Below are positions 46,861 through 59,331 of a DNA stretch of 64,000 bases, piece after piece. The notes beneath the pieces were generated by a model. It saw only the letters and a program-made list of their open reading frames with translations. It had not been told where the DNA came from and made no database searches. Within the stretch, counting starts at the first letter, position 1, and each line of letters opens with the position of its first letter. The translations under genes were made by a program, and so were the position numbers. The stretch is from Gnetum montanum (lineage: Eukaryota > Streptophyta > Gnetopsida > Gnetales > Gnetaceae): assembly GCA_015680685.1 (NCBI GenBank), contig MNCI01002119.1, positions 526,189 to 590,188 on the forward strand. The letters run 5' to 3'.

Positions 46861-46864
46861 ATGC

Positions 46865-48734
46865 TGAAACACCACAAAATTTTAGCTTTAACATTTTGAA
46901 ATAGGGATGACTCAAGCCACTTTCGACATTTAGGAGGCAAAGCTTGACTAAGGCATGGAACTCACATCCAGCTTGCTTAAGCCAGCTTGCACATGTGGTC
47001 AGGCTAGCTTGCCCTCAATGTGACCAACCCTAACAATTTCCAAATTAGGTCAAAATGGTCCTAATTTGAATGGGCAAAGCCCCCTTGGGGCCCATTGATA
47101 ACTACTCCAAGTTTTAGCATCCAGAACCGAAGATTTCAAGTCATAATTGCATAAATCTTGCTACTCACACTGAGATCACACTAAGATCATGATGCCCAAC
47201 GTGAGTATAGTGTGAGTACAGCTTGACCAACTTTCAAAGCCCTGAAACCAAGTCCAAACAGTCTAAATTTGAGCATGCAGACTCCCCTTCAACTTCACTG
47301 ATGTTCATTGTAGCTCCCGGCCTCCAGAACCTCGAAAATTAAGCTCAAAATCACATGATTTGTTTACTCACGCCCAGCTCATGCTGGAGCATGAGCCCAG
47401 CGTGACCAAGCAAAAATAGGTCAAATCAAGTAGTCCCAAGCATAATTTTCAGCATCAACTCAATCCCCATGGATAGGCAATAGTTCTACTTGTTCACAGG
47501 CTCCAGAAAATCAAAATATGAGCATGAAACATGGCATTTTGACTTGGTCACACTGAGGTCATGCTGGGGTCACACTGAGCTCACGCTGATAGCGTGAGCC
47601 CAGCGTGACCTGTCAAAAGTGGCTCAAATCAATGCAAGAACATACTCAAATTCAGCATCCAAGCCACCCTAGAGAGCAGGAAGCAGTTGCACTTCAAAGA
47701 ACAGGCGTCAAAGGTCAATATTCAACTCAAAATGTGTCACTTCCAGTTGGTCATGCTGAGGTCACGCTGGTAGCATGAGCCCAACGTGAGCACTGGTCAT
47801 GACCAAGCAAAAGCCCTTCCGATGCATGCTGAGGACATGCCAGGACCAAATCAACTCACGCTAGGAGCCCTGGTGAAGTAGAGACACCTCAAACAGCCAC
47901 CAAACCACTCAAATCGACATCCTGTAGCAGTCAATTCAAGAGACCATGAAGTTTCACGTGAGCTGGAGTCAATCCCTCTTGGAATTCATTGTAAATTTTC
48001 ATTGTAAGATTCACCATCTGTGAGCTTATCAAGATCTTACGCTACTTCCATGAGTGTAAGCTAGCTTGCATTGTAAGATATAGTGCACCTAGTATAGAAC
48101 ATAGTCTGCCTATGTACACCTGTCATGCGATCTGTTTTTCGTTGATCTCATAGCCAATGACCTCATTCACGAATCCTACTCCCGAGCCTAGAAAAAATTT
48201 ATAAATACCCTATTCATTAACATAAACGGGATTGGAAAAATTTGGCAAAAGAAAAATAACAATCCTGAGCCCAGACGCATGTGATTCCCAACACCTGCAA
48301 ACACCACACATCGGAGCTTAACGTATGACTTGCAATCCAGACACGCAACTACGTTTTGACCGGTGTACATTTTGTTAATTGATACAACACAGTTCATTTT
48401 GCCTTCCATTGTGTTGTTCTGGTTCATTGTCTGCATTATTCTATTTTATCACATGTTTCTGTAATACATTCTTTGTACATTTACATGCTGTATTTCACGT
48501 TTCCGTTTCGTTGCATTACACTCTTCGTTTTACATTTCTTAATGATAACCCCAGTGCAGGCCATAGCGTATGCTCAGGGAAGTCCTTGGTTGATCTGTGT
48601 GCAGACCATCCAAGGAACTTTGCCTTCATTTTTCCAGCTTGCCCTCACATGAAGGCAGGGTCATCTTTGTCTCTCCAGAGATCTTTTAGCATTTGTTTTC
48701 TTCCAGCCTTACGTCGACAATTTCATATAGTACA
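46865..48734 (+). repeat. 5' LTR of T3
   Basis: 1870 bp, TGAAACACCACAAAATTTTA...TAGTACA. U3 (47,140-47,880) has about four diverged units of about 200 bp. Each carries CACGCTGATAGCGTGAGCCC and CAGCGTGACC words. The last 150 bp resemble the U5 ends of T1 and T2 (GGGAAGTCCTTG, TGTGTGCAGACC). Confidence 0.85.
48200..48207 (+). promoter_or_regulatory. TATA box of the T3 LTR
   Basis: TATAAATA in TTTATAAATACCC, downstream of the U3 repeats. Confidence 0.6.
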
Positions 48735-48739
48735 AAAAA

Positions 48740-48757
48740 TTGATGCTAGAAGGAGGG
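48740..48757 (+). other. Primer-binding site of T3
   Basis: TTGATGCTAGAAGGAGGG, spaced five bases from the LTR end. TGG has become TGA. Confidence 0.55.
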
Positions 48758-48804
48758 CCAAACCTCCGTTTACATTCCATACACATGCCGTCGCATTCCC
48801 CACT

Positions 48805-49230
48805 ATCCAGCATCCAACATCCAATGTCCAGCATCTGCTAGTTGCCTGTGGCCTAGTGTCCATACGCTACCTATTGCCCAGCGTCGATACACTGCCTATT
48901 GTCTAGTGTCCATACGTTGCACTCTCTTCAGCGTTCATACGCTGCATCCTCTTCAATGTCCACATGCGGCCCTCAGTGTCCACATGCTGTCCTTTGCGTC
49001 CGGACATTACCTTCTACCCTAGACGTTGTGTTCTGCCTATAGACATTGTGCCTTATCTTCAGACATTCTACCTTGTCTTTTGAGACTATGCCCTATCTTC
49101 AGATGCTATGCCTTATCCTCAACGTACACATGCTATGCCTTTGATCTCAGTGTGCACACGTTGTGCCTTTGATCCCAGTGTGCACATGCTATATTTTTAA
49201 GCATAGACACGTTGTATGCTGTAGCTCCCT
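48805..49230 (+). repeat. Minisatellite-like array in the T3 leader
   Basis: About fifteen diverged units of 25-30 bp of the type CAGTGTCCACACGCTGC. They change along the array from CAGCGTCCATACGCTGCC to AGTGTGCACATGCTATG forms. T2 has only a short array here. Confidence 0.7.
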
Positions 49231-49374
49231 CATAAAAGTGCACACGCTACCCAGCTTGATCAAGCTAGCTTGCATATGCCCAGCTTGCTCAAGCTCAGCT
49301 TGCATATGCTGCTTACACATATTTATCTAGTCAAGCTAGTTACACACATGAAATATTTTTAGATCATAGCAACA

Positions 49375-51554
49375 TTGCTTGCTTCTGACCTTAATGCCGA
49401 AATCTCAAATCCTGTGACCATGATCAAACCCATAGTCACCGTTGGAGAGATGAACCCTCAAGGGCCAACTCGTCAGTCACTTAGGTTACAAGGCAAGGAC
49501 CCCACCCATACAATTCTCACCTCGGAACAATACAACTTCATCTACGTAAAGATCCAAGCTAACCTGCCTATTGATCGCATGGAAATGGAAGCAAAACAAC
49601 ATTATGAACTCATCTATAAGAGAGGCCATAACTTTATCCCCTCTGCATATGATGTAATTCCTCTCTCTGAATCCCATCGCGAACTCATATCCTAGCTCCT
49701 CATGGCAAGGAATCAAACCTTGCGGCAACCCATTGTAGAGCCTCAAAATGGAGATGAGGAAGATGATTTCACGGCTCAATCCAAACATGGGGATTCATAC
49801 CACACTCTTAGTCCTCATACTTACGCAAATCCATTATTCCACCCTTTCACGGGAGAGACTATGTCTCTTGATTCATTTACAAGCACTCAAGCATCCATTT
49901 CTCAATAGGAAGCACCCATCCCCATTCCTGTCCTCCCTATGACCAACACCCAATTCAAGATGCCCATCCCTAATATCCCTCTGATTACCACTATACCCTC
50001 CCTCTCACAAGGAAAATCCCAAAAACTCCCCTCTCAAGTTAATATAGGTGTGACTTTATAATCCCAAATAATTTGGATGCTATCCGTGATACCCACTTCT
50101 ACATCCGCCCATTACATACCACGAGTACAAATCCAAGGAACACCCTTCACTACTTCAACTCAATAGGTTCAGGGTGTTTCCTCATAACTTGTAATTGGGC
50201 AGTGGCCCGCACCTATCATTCAACAACATCAACCAGCTCATTACAGCATACCACTAGTTACAATCCCATCCATGAATGTCCCTCAAGTACAACCATCAAC
50301 AACCCTGCAGTTATCTTTCCCACAAATCACACAAAAATCTAACTATTATCATGCTCAATCTAATCAACTAGCTGGTCCACCTAGTTCTTAAGAATGGGCG
50401 AGGCTAGAAAAATGATGCAAGCATTGATTGATGAGATAAAGCACCTCAAAATGGCAAACACTAAAGAAGTCAAGGTGATAGATTTTTATCAGGATGATCC
50501 GATTAGCTCTTGAGTGCCACCATTGACTCTACCAAAAGGAATTTCATTGCCATAGTTGACCAAGTATAACGGAGAGGGAGATCTAAATGCTCACCTAGTG
50601 ACATTCCGATTAGAGTGTCTCTTGCTTCAAGCATGGCCTCATGCAATCCTACGTGTGTTTGCCATGTCCTTAACTGGGAAATCCTTAGACTGGTACCGAG
50701 CCCTACCATGTAACTCCATATCCTCTTTGGAGGATTTTTTACATCAATTCGTTACCCGTTTTAAGTATAACCTGAAGCCTGAAGCCACGCTAGATAGTCT
50801 AATCCAAATAAAAAAAGCACCATTAGAGCCCATACAAAAGTTCATCCAAAGATGGAGCATTGTCCTTAACAAACTTCACGAGCCTATCTTGGAAACGTAT
50901 TTACTTACAATCCTCAAGAGCACCGTGAATGATTTCATTAAGTTAAAACTTTATTATCTGAATGCTCGTACTTTGAGTCAGGTGTTTATCTAAATCAAAA
51001 ACATAGAAGAGGTAGCACAGGCAAGTCATGACCCAGCTTACCTAACTTTCAAAAGCCAACATACGAAGAAAGATACGGACAAGTCTAAAACAACATTCGT
51101 AGCAATGGCAGAGACATTTTGACCCAACAATGCAGGGCAAAAAGGAAAACAACCCATTTCCCCCACTAGTCACGAAAGAATCACACCTACTCCTACACCT
51201 GAACCCTCCTCTACCTAAACTACTAACACAAGTCATACTCGTACCTTTGAACGAAAAGACCCTGCATAGTACACACCCTTACCTATGAAGCCTTCACAAT
51301 TACTGGACCAACTTCTAAAGGCTGAGTTGATTCAACACAAGAAAATGTCTCCTACAGCATCTCAAAGACATGACCGATACTGTGAGTTGGTTAAAAATCC
51401 AACGTTGGCAACGACTAATGAACCCCCTATTCCAAGAGGTTTTAGGTTAGACAGATTCTGTGAGTATCACCAACGATGTGGGCATGGAATCGATTACTAC
51501 TTTACCCTAAAACAAGACATACAACGTATGATTGATAGAGGTGAGATAGTCTAA
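49375..51554 (+). pseudogene. T3 gag
   Basis: N-terminal block 49,375-49,695 (TSEQYNFIYVKIQANLPIDR, HNFIPSAYDVIPLSE). Gag core 50,556-50,993 (LVTFRLECLLLQAWPHAIL, FAMSLTGKSLDWYRALP, NLKPEATLDSLIQIK). Zinc-knuckle block 51,285-51,554 with CEYHQRCGHGIDYY, in which the last Cys is Tyr. T2 has lost the first Cys and kept the last. Stops lie between the blocks, and the block boundaries match T2. Confidence 0.85.
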
Positions 51555-51559
51555 CCCAG

Positions 51560-53099
51560 TAAGACCTCAAAATCAAACTATGGGGGTCTGCAAAGACCCT
51601 CTTAACACCAAAGAGTCACCCTATGTGATTAACACCATCCATGTCGGCAATGAACAAGACACCCCATGAAGGCCTTTTGTGATTCGTGTGCCTACTGAAA
51701 CCGTATCTACACTAACACCTCCACAAGCTCCTATTGCCACACATACACCTCCTACGGCACGAAAACCATTTGTCATCTAAGTACACCCGACGATTGCAAT
51801 AGCAAACGTGCCATCGTAAACTCAACCTGCTCCATTTGTAATCCGAGTGCTGCAACACTCTGATGTACAATCACCAAAAGTTCCCCCACGACCCTCGCGA
51901 GAACGCCTCACCGACAGACTGACCAGGGAATTTTTGGCAAAAGAACATCATGGTCATGAGTTAGGACCGCCAAAACCCACACTATTGAATGCCGTCCCTA
52001 TGGTTCCAATTACTGATCAGCTTAGCATGAGTCGTCAAAACAAGAACTCGGGAGTGTCCAATGTCCCAAGCTCAAGAGCTACAGCTAATAACGTGAAAAA
52101 TATCCCACAAGAGATACAAATGTTGGGTCAAATGGATCAAGTCTCAATAGATAAAAACATTCCAAGTAGCAAAGACTTGGCCAATGCCCTGACCCAGGTT
52201 ACATAGGCCCCCAAGCAAAAGAACACCTCTCTAAGCCTATATGACTTGGTAATGACCTCCCTGGTACATCAGGAAGCTCTAGTGCGTATGTTGACTTCAA
52301 TCCCTATTAGTGAAGACCTTCCTACAAAAGAACCATCTATTTATGCCATATTTTCTCAACATTAAGAATCGAGGTCCACATCTCTAGGATTTCATGCCAA
52401 TGACATTAAACGAGATGAAAAAATAGGAGAGGTCACTACCGCCCCTATGTTTATAATGATACAAATTGACCAATTTAAGATACATAGGGTGCATGTCGAT
52501 GATGGAGTAGCAACAAATGTAATACCTTTCCCTATCATTGAATGACTAGGCCTCACGGAACAAATACGGCCAATGACAACATCATTCTTGAAATATTTCA
52601 GTGGTTCCCATGTCATGGTAAAAAGCATGGTTACCTTGGAGTTCATAGCAGGGGAACGGTTCCCCACATTGGTCGAATTTGTAGTCGTTGATGAGATGCT
52701 GGGGTCCAATCTGATTTTGGGATGGCCTTGGTTAGCCCAATTAAAAGCCATATCATCACCAATCCATCAAGAAATTCATCTACCCTACGAGGGTGGTGAA
52801 ATCATCATACATAGGGATGTGGCAACATCATTTACTTCCTCACACGTAGGAACAAACCAAGGATCAAAGGTTGAACTCTCTAAACCTAAGTAAGACAACA
52901 CTAGTGAAGCCCTAGAAAATGGTTAATCTCCAACCTGCAACCTTCCTAAAATAGAGGAAGCATTAGAAGATGCAGACATAGGAGCCATTCCCACAGATGT
53001 CCCTTGGTCAGAACTACCATTTGACATATCTAGAAAGGGGGATGATGCCTACAAGATCATGCCTACATGTCCCACCCTTCACAGCAACTACAAAAATTA
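51560..53099 (+). pseudogene. T3 gag-protease linker and aspartic protease
   Basis: The linker keeps RPFVIRVP, KPFVI and APFVIRV units. The protease (52,440-52,893) has VHVDDGVATNV at the active site, GERFPTLVEFVVVDEM and NLILGWPWLAQLKAISSPIHQ, the Tat-type flap and C-terminal box (Arg of GRPWL replaced by Trp). The tail after 52,893 contains short blocks up to 53,099. Several stops. Confidence 0.8.
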
Positions 53100-53119
53100 A
53101 AGAAACATATCAAAAACTA

Positions 53120-53320
53120 AGACGAACCAAGCGTCCGGAATGACGTTAAACTACCAAGTGTCCGCAATAACGTTAAACTAGCCACAGTCAGAAATGGCCA
53201 GTTCTTTTAAGATTTACTGAAATAACTACGGTCTCCTCCTTTTCTTTGACAAAGATACAATAGTCCATCATGACTTTAAACTAATATGCATGGCCCGAAA
53301 TGGCTTTAAAATAGAGCATA
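53120..53320 (+). repeat. Hairpin-like TAAACT repeats after the T3 protease
   Basis: Units such as GTCCGGAATGACGTTAAACT, AATAACGTTAAACTAG and CATGGCCCGAAATGGCTTTA. They match the first part of the T2 cluster (20,246-20,322). One or two further units stand at 59,060-59,115, before RT. Confidence 0.6.
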
Positions 53321-53621
53321 GTACATTGTCAGTTTACCAAAACTTCGCCACATCATTATCATTTACATTTTGCAAGTTACAATGTTCATTTATTTTATTT
53401 TTACCAGACATGATTTCAGTTTACATTCACATTCACAAATAAACTCAAAAAAGAAAAACAAAATATATAAATATGTGTAATGCAGAGTGTTAACATAGCA
53501 ATAGGATGATGACATATTACACCATGATCATGTTACATCTGTCCTTACACATTCCAAAAAAAAATAATGAAACCAGCCAAAAAACATCAAAAAAAAATAA
53601 CTGAAAAGACTAACGAGCCAA

Positions 53622-56600
53622 ATTATGCATTAGCAACCATGATCATGTTACATCTATCCTCAAACTCCTCTACGTCATCAACTCCCATCCCACTGGGGCC
53701 AACCTCACCACCATGTCCCTATAAAAATAAAAACAAAAACGAGAAAAATAAGAAATTAAGTAAACACAAACAAACAATTTAAAAGTGAAAAATACTAAAA
53801 AGGGGGGGATGATTAAAAGAAATAAAACACTCACAGTTGGGGAAGGCCTAAGATTAGCTTCCAGGCGCCGTAGAATCTCCTCTTCGGGATCACAAGCATA
53901 ATCTTTCTCAAGTCTGAGGTCGATATTGGCCAAGGTTTTACCCTTGTCCACTAAAGACCAAGAAGAATGCTCAAGAGAAAACATACTTGTTGAAGCTACC
54001 CCAGAGGCTGTGGTAATGGTTCTTTCAGGAGACCCCTCCACTTCTGTACACTCAACAAACTTCTCATAGGAAGAGCATAAGCCTAACCCCTCCATGAACA
54101 TCTCCAATCAGCGACATTCAACTAATTCCTCCTTTAACCATTTTTTGTATTGGTGCTTATGATCTTTCTGATCCTAGCCCCATTTACATACTTTGGATGC
54201 GAAGGACTTCTAGTCATGACACTTCCTATTCAACAAATCCATCTGGGCCCTCTATTCGGCCAGATCCCAAATCGCCTGCACCTTGTTATTCAAGCCTTCC
54301 CAATAATGTGCATAGGTGATCTTGGATGTATGCTAGGTACTATCACCTACCAATCTAGCAGAGGCAAAATCATAACAGGCTTGCAAGTCATTCCTCTCCT
54401 CTATCACCTTCGTTAGATTTTCTTTCAATGGTTGAATTTCAAGCCATAACTATTCAATTGAGCGCCTACAGGTCTAGAGAGACTTGGCATTAGGAACAAC
54501 ACAACCCAAAACCACATCATAAATCCCTCTTGGGATCTGCTTAATATCCTTGGGCAATTCCAAGAGACCATTAATATGGGTAGCCTTGGAAGGACTCCAT
54601 TGAAGCTTTACACCTACAAGTACAAACATTACATATATGAGCCAACAAGAGACCTCTAATAGATTGCAAAAACACAATGAACTCAAGCACTTAGTATAAA
54701 GTACACACATAATTCAGGATGAGCCTATCGCAGATGAGCAACAACATCATTGACGATGCCAGTAACAAAGTCTACTTTATTGGGCATCTCATGCCATGGC
54801 CTCAACGGATCGATGGATGTTGAATCTATATGGGAAGGCACCTCAACTGGGGCCTCCAACTCCGACCCATCTGCTTGAGATGCATGTGCTTCAGGCGCTT
54901 CAGCATCCATGTCTGATGATAAGAAGAGTCATGATAATCAAAACAATATACAAAGCTAAGAAGATATAAAATGCGGATCAAACTAACAAGACTTACCAAG
55001 CAGCCCTTTGCTGGTCAGCTCAAGCGGATCACCAAGGTGTAGAAACCCATCAAATAAACCATCAAAGACACCTTCCTCCTCGCTTGAATGCTTAAGGGCA
55101 TCTAAAGCCTCTGCAAGTGTCACTCCCATGGTATCTGTTTCATCCTGTTCCCGCAAGATGGGAATAGCCCCAACTGCTTCTTCTCTCGTTTCCTCCTCTT
55201 CATCACACCCAGTGATAACTGTTTCACGCTCACCCATTAGAGCTAATTCTTCCCTTTCCCTCTCGGGAGTACCCTCTGTTAACACCAATAAATCTAGAGG
55301 GAGCATGACATAATAGGTATGCATATTTAAGCAAGCAAATAAATTTAAAAAGTGATAAAAACACTTAAAGCAAAAAAAAAAACTTACCCACTCCTCGCAA
55401 GATGAATCGAATCTTCTTTGCCTTCGGTGGTCTCGCCTCAATAACAGGTTCCCTTGAATGCTTAGCCCTTTTCACCTTAGCCTTGGCCTTCCTGAAGGTC
55501 TCCTGAATCAAGCACTCGGCTCTCCTGACAGTTGTATGTAGTTTAGGTGGTTCCAACCCCAAGCTATCACACGAGTGGTGGGAATGATTGGCTGCACCCC
55601 CTGTGGTGACAAGGACTGATTCTTTGATGCCTTCTGGTGGATCTTGGGATCTAGTGGTGTTAAATAGATGATAGATCCAGGGATGAGACAACTGTGAGCG
55701 ATCCCTTAACACATAATGGTTATCTCCATAGACTACTAAGAACTCAGCAAACCTATGAAGATAGCCTAATGATCAACATTAGAACGTAGCAAACCTATGA
55801 GGCAAAGGTAAAGTGGAACTTAGCATCAACATTAGAACGTAGCCTAATGATCTCTTCACGGAGGCCTAATACAAGGAACTGTACCCAATTGTAGCACATA
55901 CCAATTTCCAAGACTACGTGCATAACATGTGCAGACTCAATCCCAAGACTTTTTGCTTTGGAAAGAGACTTAGGGAACATTCATGCTCTAAAGAGCAGGT
56001 ACAGAAAATTTACCTCCGTCAAGCGAGTATTAGCTTGTATGGCAAAACCCTTAGCACCCCATGGTACACCTAGCCAGTCTTCAAGTTCCTTGATCACACA
56101 GCCTTTTCTAGTTCCTCTATCCACCGCCACCTTAGCACCATTCACTGGTACGCCGAAAAGATCGAAAAAGAATTCAGTGGTGAGGTGGAAAGACACCTTA
56201 ACTCCCCAAACTCATGTAGTAAAATAGGAGACATCATCATTAAAAGAGTCAATGATGGAAACCATTTTGATCACATTAACGCTAGGAGTCAAGGCAGTAA
56301 ATAGGTCCATCAAGCCCGCATTGGTAAGACGGTTGATGATTTGTTTAGGTGCCTTCTTGTGCAGCCACCGTTGTGACTCCTCTGTCTCTCCAAACTTCAT
56401 AAAGAGAGTGGCCTCAGTATGCTTGGATATGACAGTAACCTCATCAAGGGGAACAACCGCTGAAGAAAAGACATAAGAGACATTGAGCAAAAAATAAGAA
56501 CCTGATAAGAAATGATGTAACAAAAATGAAAACCAATCCTAGAACACAACCATTTACCATTAGAAAATGGAGTAGGCACACTGGCCGCAAGATTAACCGT

Positions 56601-57361
56601 TTGAGGAAAAATGGGCCCATCAGGAGACCAATCCTCATACAGCTAGCTGCGAACTTGACAATGTTTAAGGGCCTTAGAGAATTGCCTGGGATAATTGACA
56701 ATAGCATCCTTGGTCTAGCCTAGCACCGCAGCACGAAGAGTGGGGCCCATCATGATCGCCTCCAAGGCTGTATGCACTAAGGCAAGCCTGCTATCATCCT
56801 CATGCAATCCATGCTCAGCAAAACGAGGCCTGCAAAAGAAAAGTATTCATACATAAGCAACGATCTAACGCTAAAGGAACTAAAGTTAATACAAGTATAA
56901 AAGAACATACTTTTCTACTATGTATACTGTTCCAGGCAGATTTTGGAATAGTGTATGTACATGGCAGGCTAGAAAAAGTGTGCTACTACTGTTGCAATGG
57001 CTACAAGACAGTAATACCCACACACGGGTCAAAGGACATGTAGATCTAGGACCTTCGGGAATGCCTCCCTTGCTTACATATGGTCCCTCGTCTATGTCAA
57101 CAACAAAAGCTAATATGCCCCATGTTGAGCTAAACAACATGGTCTCAATAATATCACGAGTCAGCTGCTCACTCAAATGAGACCATATGACAACGCTGAA
57201 ATTCTGCAGAATAAATGATAAAAATGCACCAACATTCGGATGAAACCATATTACATGCACCCCGATCCACATGTCATAACTAGGCATGTTCAGTTCCAAA
57301 GGGCCAAACCAAGATACCACACCAACAAGTTCAACCATGAGGAGAAAAGGCTTAGGTCCCC
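53622..57361 (-). pseudogene. Antisense cargo gene of T3: HAD/FCP1-like plus plant-transposon-protein-like domains, seven exons
   Basis: Exons on the minus strand: 57,361-56,911; 56,829-56,558; 56,459-55,388; 55,275-54,997; 54,912-54,709; 54,613-53,835; 53,718-53,622 (stop TAA). All six introns have GT-AG ends and the same positions as in the T1 copy. Exon 1 is fully open: KPFLLMVELVGVVSWFGPLE, FLSFILQNFSVVIWSHLSE, NSSSTLFLACHVHTLFQNLP. It has the shape of an NLI-interacting-factor HAD domain whose catalytic Asp residues are replaced. Exon 3 has FHLTTEFFFDLFGVPVNGA and a helix-rich stretch. A duplication of about 60 bp near 55,745-55,850 breaks it. Exon 4 is acidic and exon 6 coiled-coil-like. 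A few stops occur in exons 2, 5 and 6. It is better preserved than the T1 copy. Confidence 0.72.
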
Positions 57362-59331
57362 TACATAGAGCTAGAACCTTAGGTAAGTAACTTAAAACAT
57401 ATAAACCAAAAATATAAAATAAATAAATAAGTTAATAAGCCTAACAAGTAAATAACATTCAACGCACACACAAGATCACCCCATGAGACAAGGTTATCAA
57501 TGTTTATTTGATGAGTTCAACACTCGTTGGGGTACATTTAAAAATTCATTTCATAGTAAACCAATGCACAAGTACAAATGCAAAACATGTACATTCACTG
57601 TCTAGTCCAAGAATGTAAAAAAAAAATAGATACACATAACCAACAACACCAAGCGAATAATTTAGTCCTTTCTCATTCACTCACGCGCCAGTTCCAGGGA
57701 ACTCATGCTGCAGTGCATCATGTGGTAAAAAGTGACAAGGAAACTCATTCACAACGCAGCTCATGCTGTAACCCACAAATGCTGTAAATCATGCAATGGC
57801 ACAACTTGCATTGCAAAAGCAGTTGAGAAGTTACTCTAGACACAAAAATCACAGACACAAAATCATAGTTTTGCTCCAGACATGAAATTCAATTTTCCTG
57901 GGATACTCACACCTAGGCAAAATTGCCAAAAATCGCAGTTTCCTAGGGTGCTCATATCCAGGAAAAAATTGCCAAAAATTGCAGTTTCCTGGGGCGCTCA
58001 CACCCAAGCAAAAATTGCCAAAAAATAGCAATTTCCTGGGGTGCTCAAACCGAAACAAAAATTGACAAAAATTTCTTTTCTTTGGGCACTCACACCCTCT
58101 CAATCCCTACACCCACACTCATTCCCTAGGCTGCTCACACTGGGCGTACCTTGGGTTGCTCACGCTCAACCCATGCTGACTGATCATCCAAAAACAAAAA
58201 CATTTGCAGGCTTTGGCGTGCCGTGCAACTCATTCTAGGGTACACACGCATCCCTGCGATTCAAACTCATGCCACACCCATGTCTTTGCAACTTAAGCCA
58301 AGGCCCAAAGAAAAACAGCAATTCCAAAAAGTGGCAAGCCACATAAAACCCTATAACGCTCGGATGTCCCAAATTTATGACAAAACCCCAAGACATAACG
58401 TGAAACAAATCAAGCCAGGATATCTAAAACCAAAATCAAATCATTTTCACTCCAAAATTCTATCGAAACAGCGGTCCTAACGGCTTATGTGGTTGCTCAC
58501 GCTGTGCTACAAGAGCAAGAGAAAACATACTTGCGCAGAGTCTTGGCCCATGAAGAAATCCTGGGTTGAGGAAGGTGTTGAAGCAGTTCTTCACTCTTCA
58601 TTGCGAATGCCAAGCTTACCTACTTTTTCCCTTTGCCTTCCTTGCCCTTCATCCTATTGCTCATGACTGCCCTACTCTATTACTCATGTTATTTTGCCTA
58701 CCCTGTAGCTCACACTACACACCCTGCCCTATAGCTCACACTGCACACCCCGCCCTGTAACTCACATTGTGCCATGCACCTAGTTACTCACACTCTAACG
58801 CTGACTCATGCTCCACACTTCAATCCCCTTTCACCTTATTCTAACTTATCCCACGTGGTTGCATTGCATTGGATGTTTTATTTTTATTATTTTTATTACT
58901 TCCTACATTGTCCTCATTTCCATGCCCTCAAGATAGTTTCTTCTATTTCTTTTTATGCACTAACACCTAAGCATTAAAGACAAAACAAAGTATGAGAATT
59001 GAAAATTCAAAAATCATGGAAAAATTACAACATTAGTATTCACATGAAATATGAACATCATATGGCCTGGTAAGGCCTAAAACTGCCACGCATCCATGTA
59101 TGATGTTAAACTACTCTTGCATGCCATAGTTTCATCAAGACGTAAATTAATTACACGAAGCTAGTTTATATAGCTGCTCCCCTGTTAGACAATCTCGCTC
59201 ACGGTGCTCTCGGTTTAAATTGGTAGGAACAAACATATGGACAGTAAGAGCCTCTTCTTAACATTGTCTACCAATGGACCTTCGAGGCCATAAAAAGGGC
59301 GATTAATATAGAATCCTTAGATCTAGACTCA
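57362..59331. promoter_or_regulatory. Spacer between the T3 cargo gene and RT, with LTR-type words
   Basis: 58,120-58,810 has many GCTCACGCTG/GCTCACACTG-like words, the same type as the U3 repeats of this element's own LTR (TGAGCTCACGCTGATAGCGT). It also contains a 46-bp tandem array (separate entry) and AT-rich sequence upstream of cargo exon 1. No supportable ORF. A role as divergent promoter is inference from position and repeats. Confidence 0.45.
57897..58100. repeat. 46-bp tandem repeat in the T3 spacer
   Basis: About 4.3 diverged copies of a unit with CCTGGGGTGCTCACACCCA, then GCAAAAATTGCCAAAAATTG and CAGTTT. It opens a frame in each direction, but these are repeat artefacts. Confidence 0.75.

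Larger units (their letters stand above)
44064..46864 (+). mobile_element. 5' end of Tat element T4 (LTR, PBS, start of gag), broken by T3
   Basis: LTR 44,064-45,833 with TGAAACACC...TTACA termini, PBS at 45,839 and a gag start. The remaining part is beyond T3. The target site is in the A3 gag; the five bases before it are GTGGT. Confidence 0.8.

Noticed and set aside
57849-58103. Cysteine-rich repeat protein on the minus strand
   Set aside because: The frame is produced by the 46-bp tandem array; the equivalent frame on the other strand is equally open.
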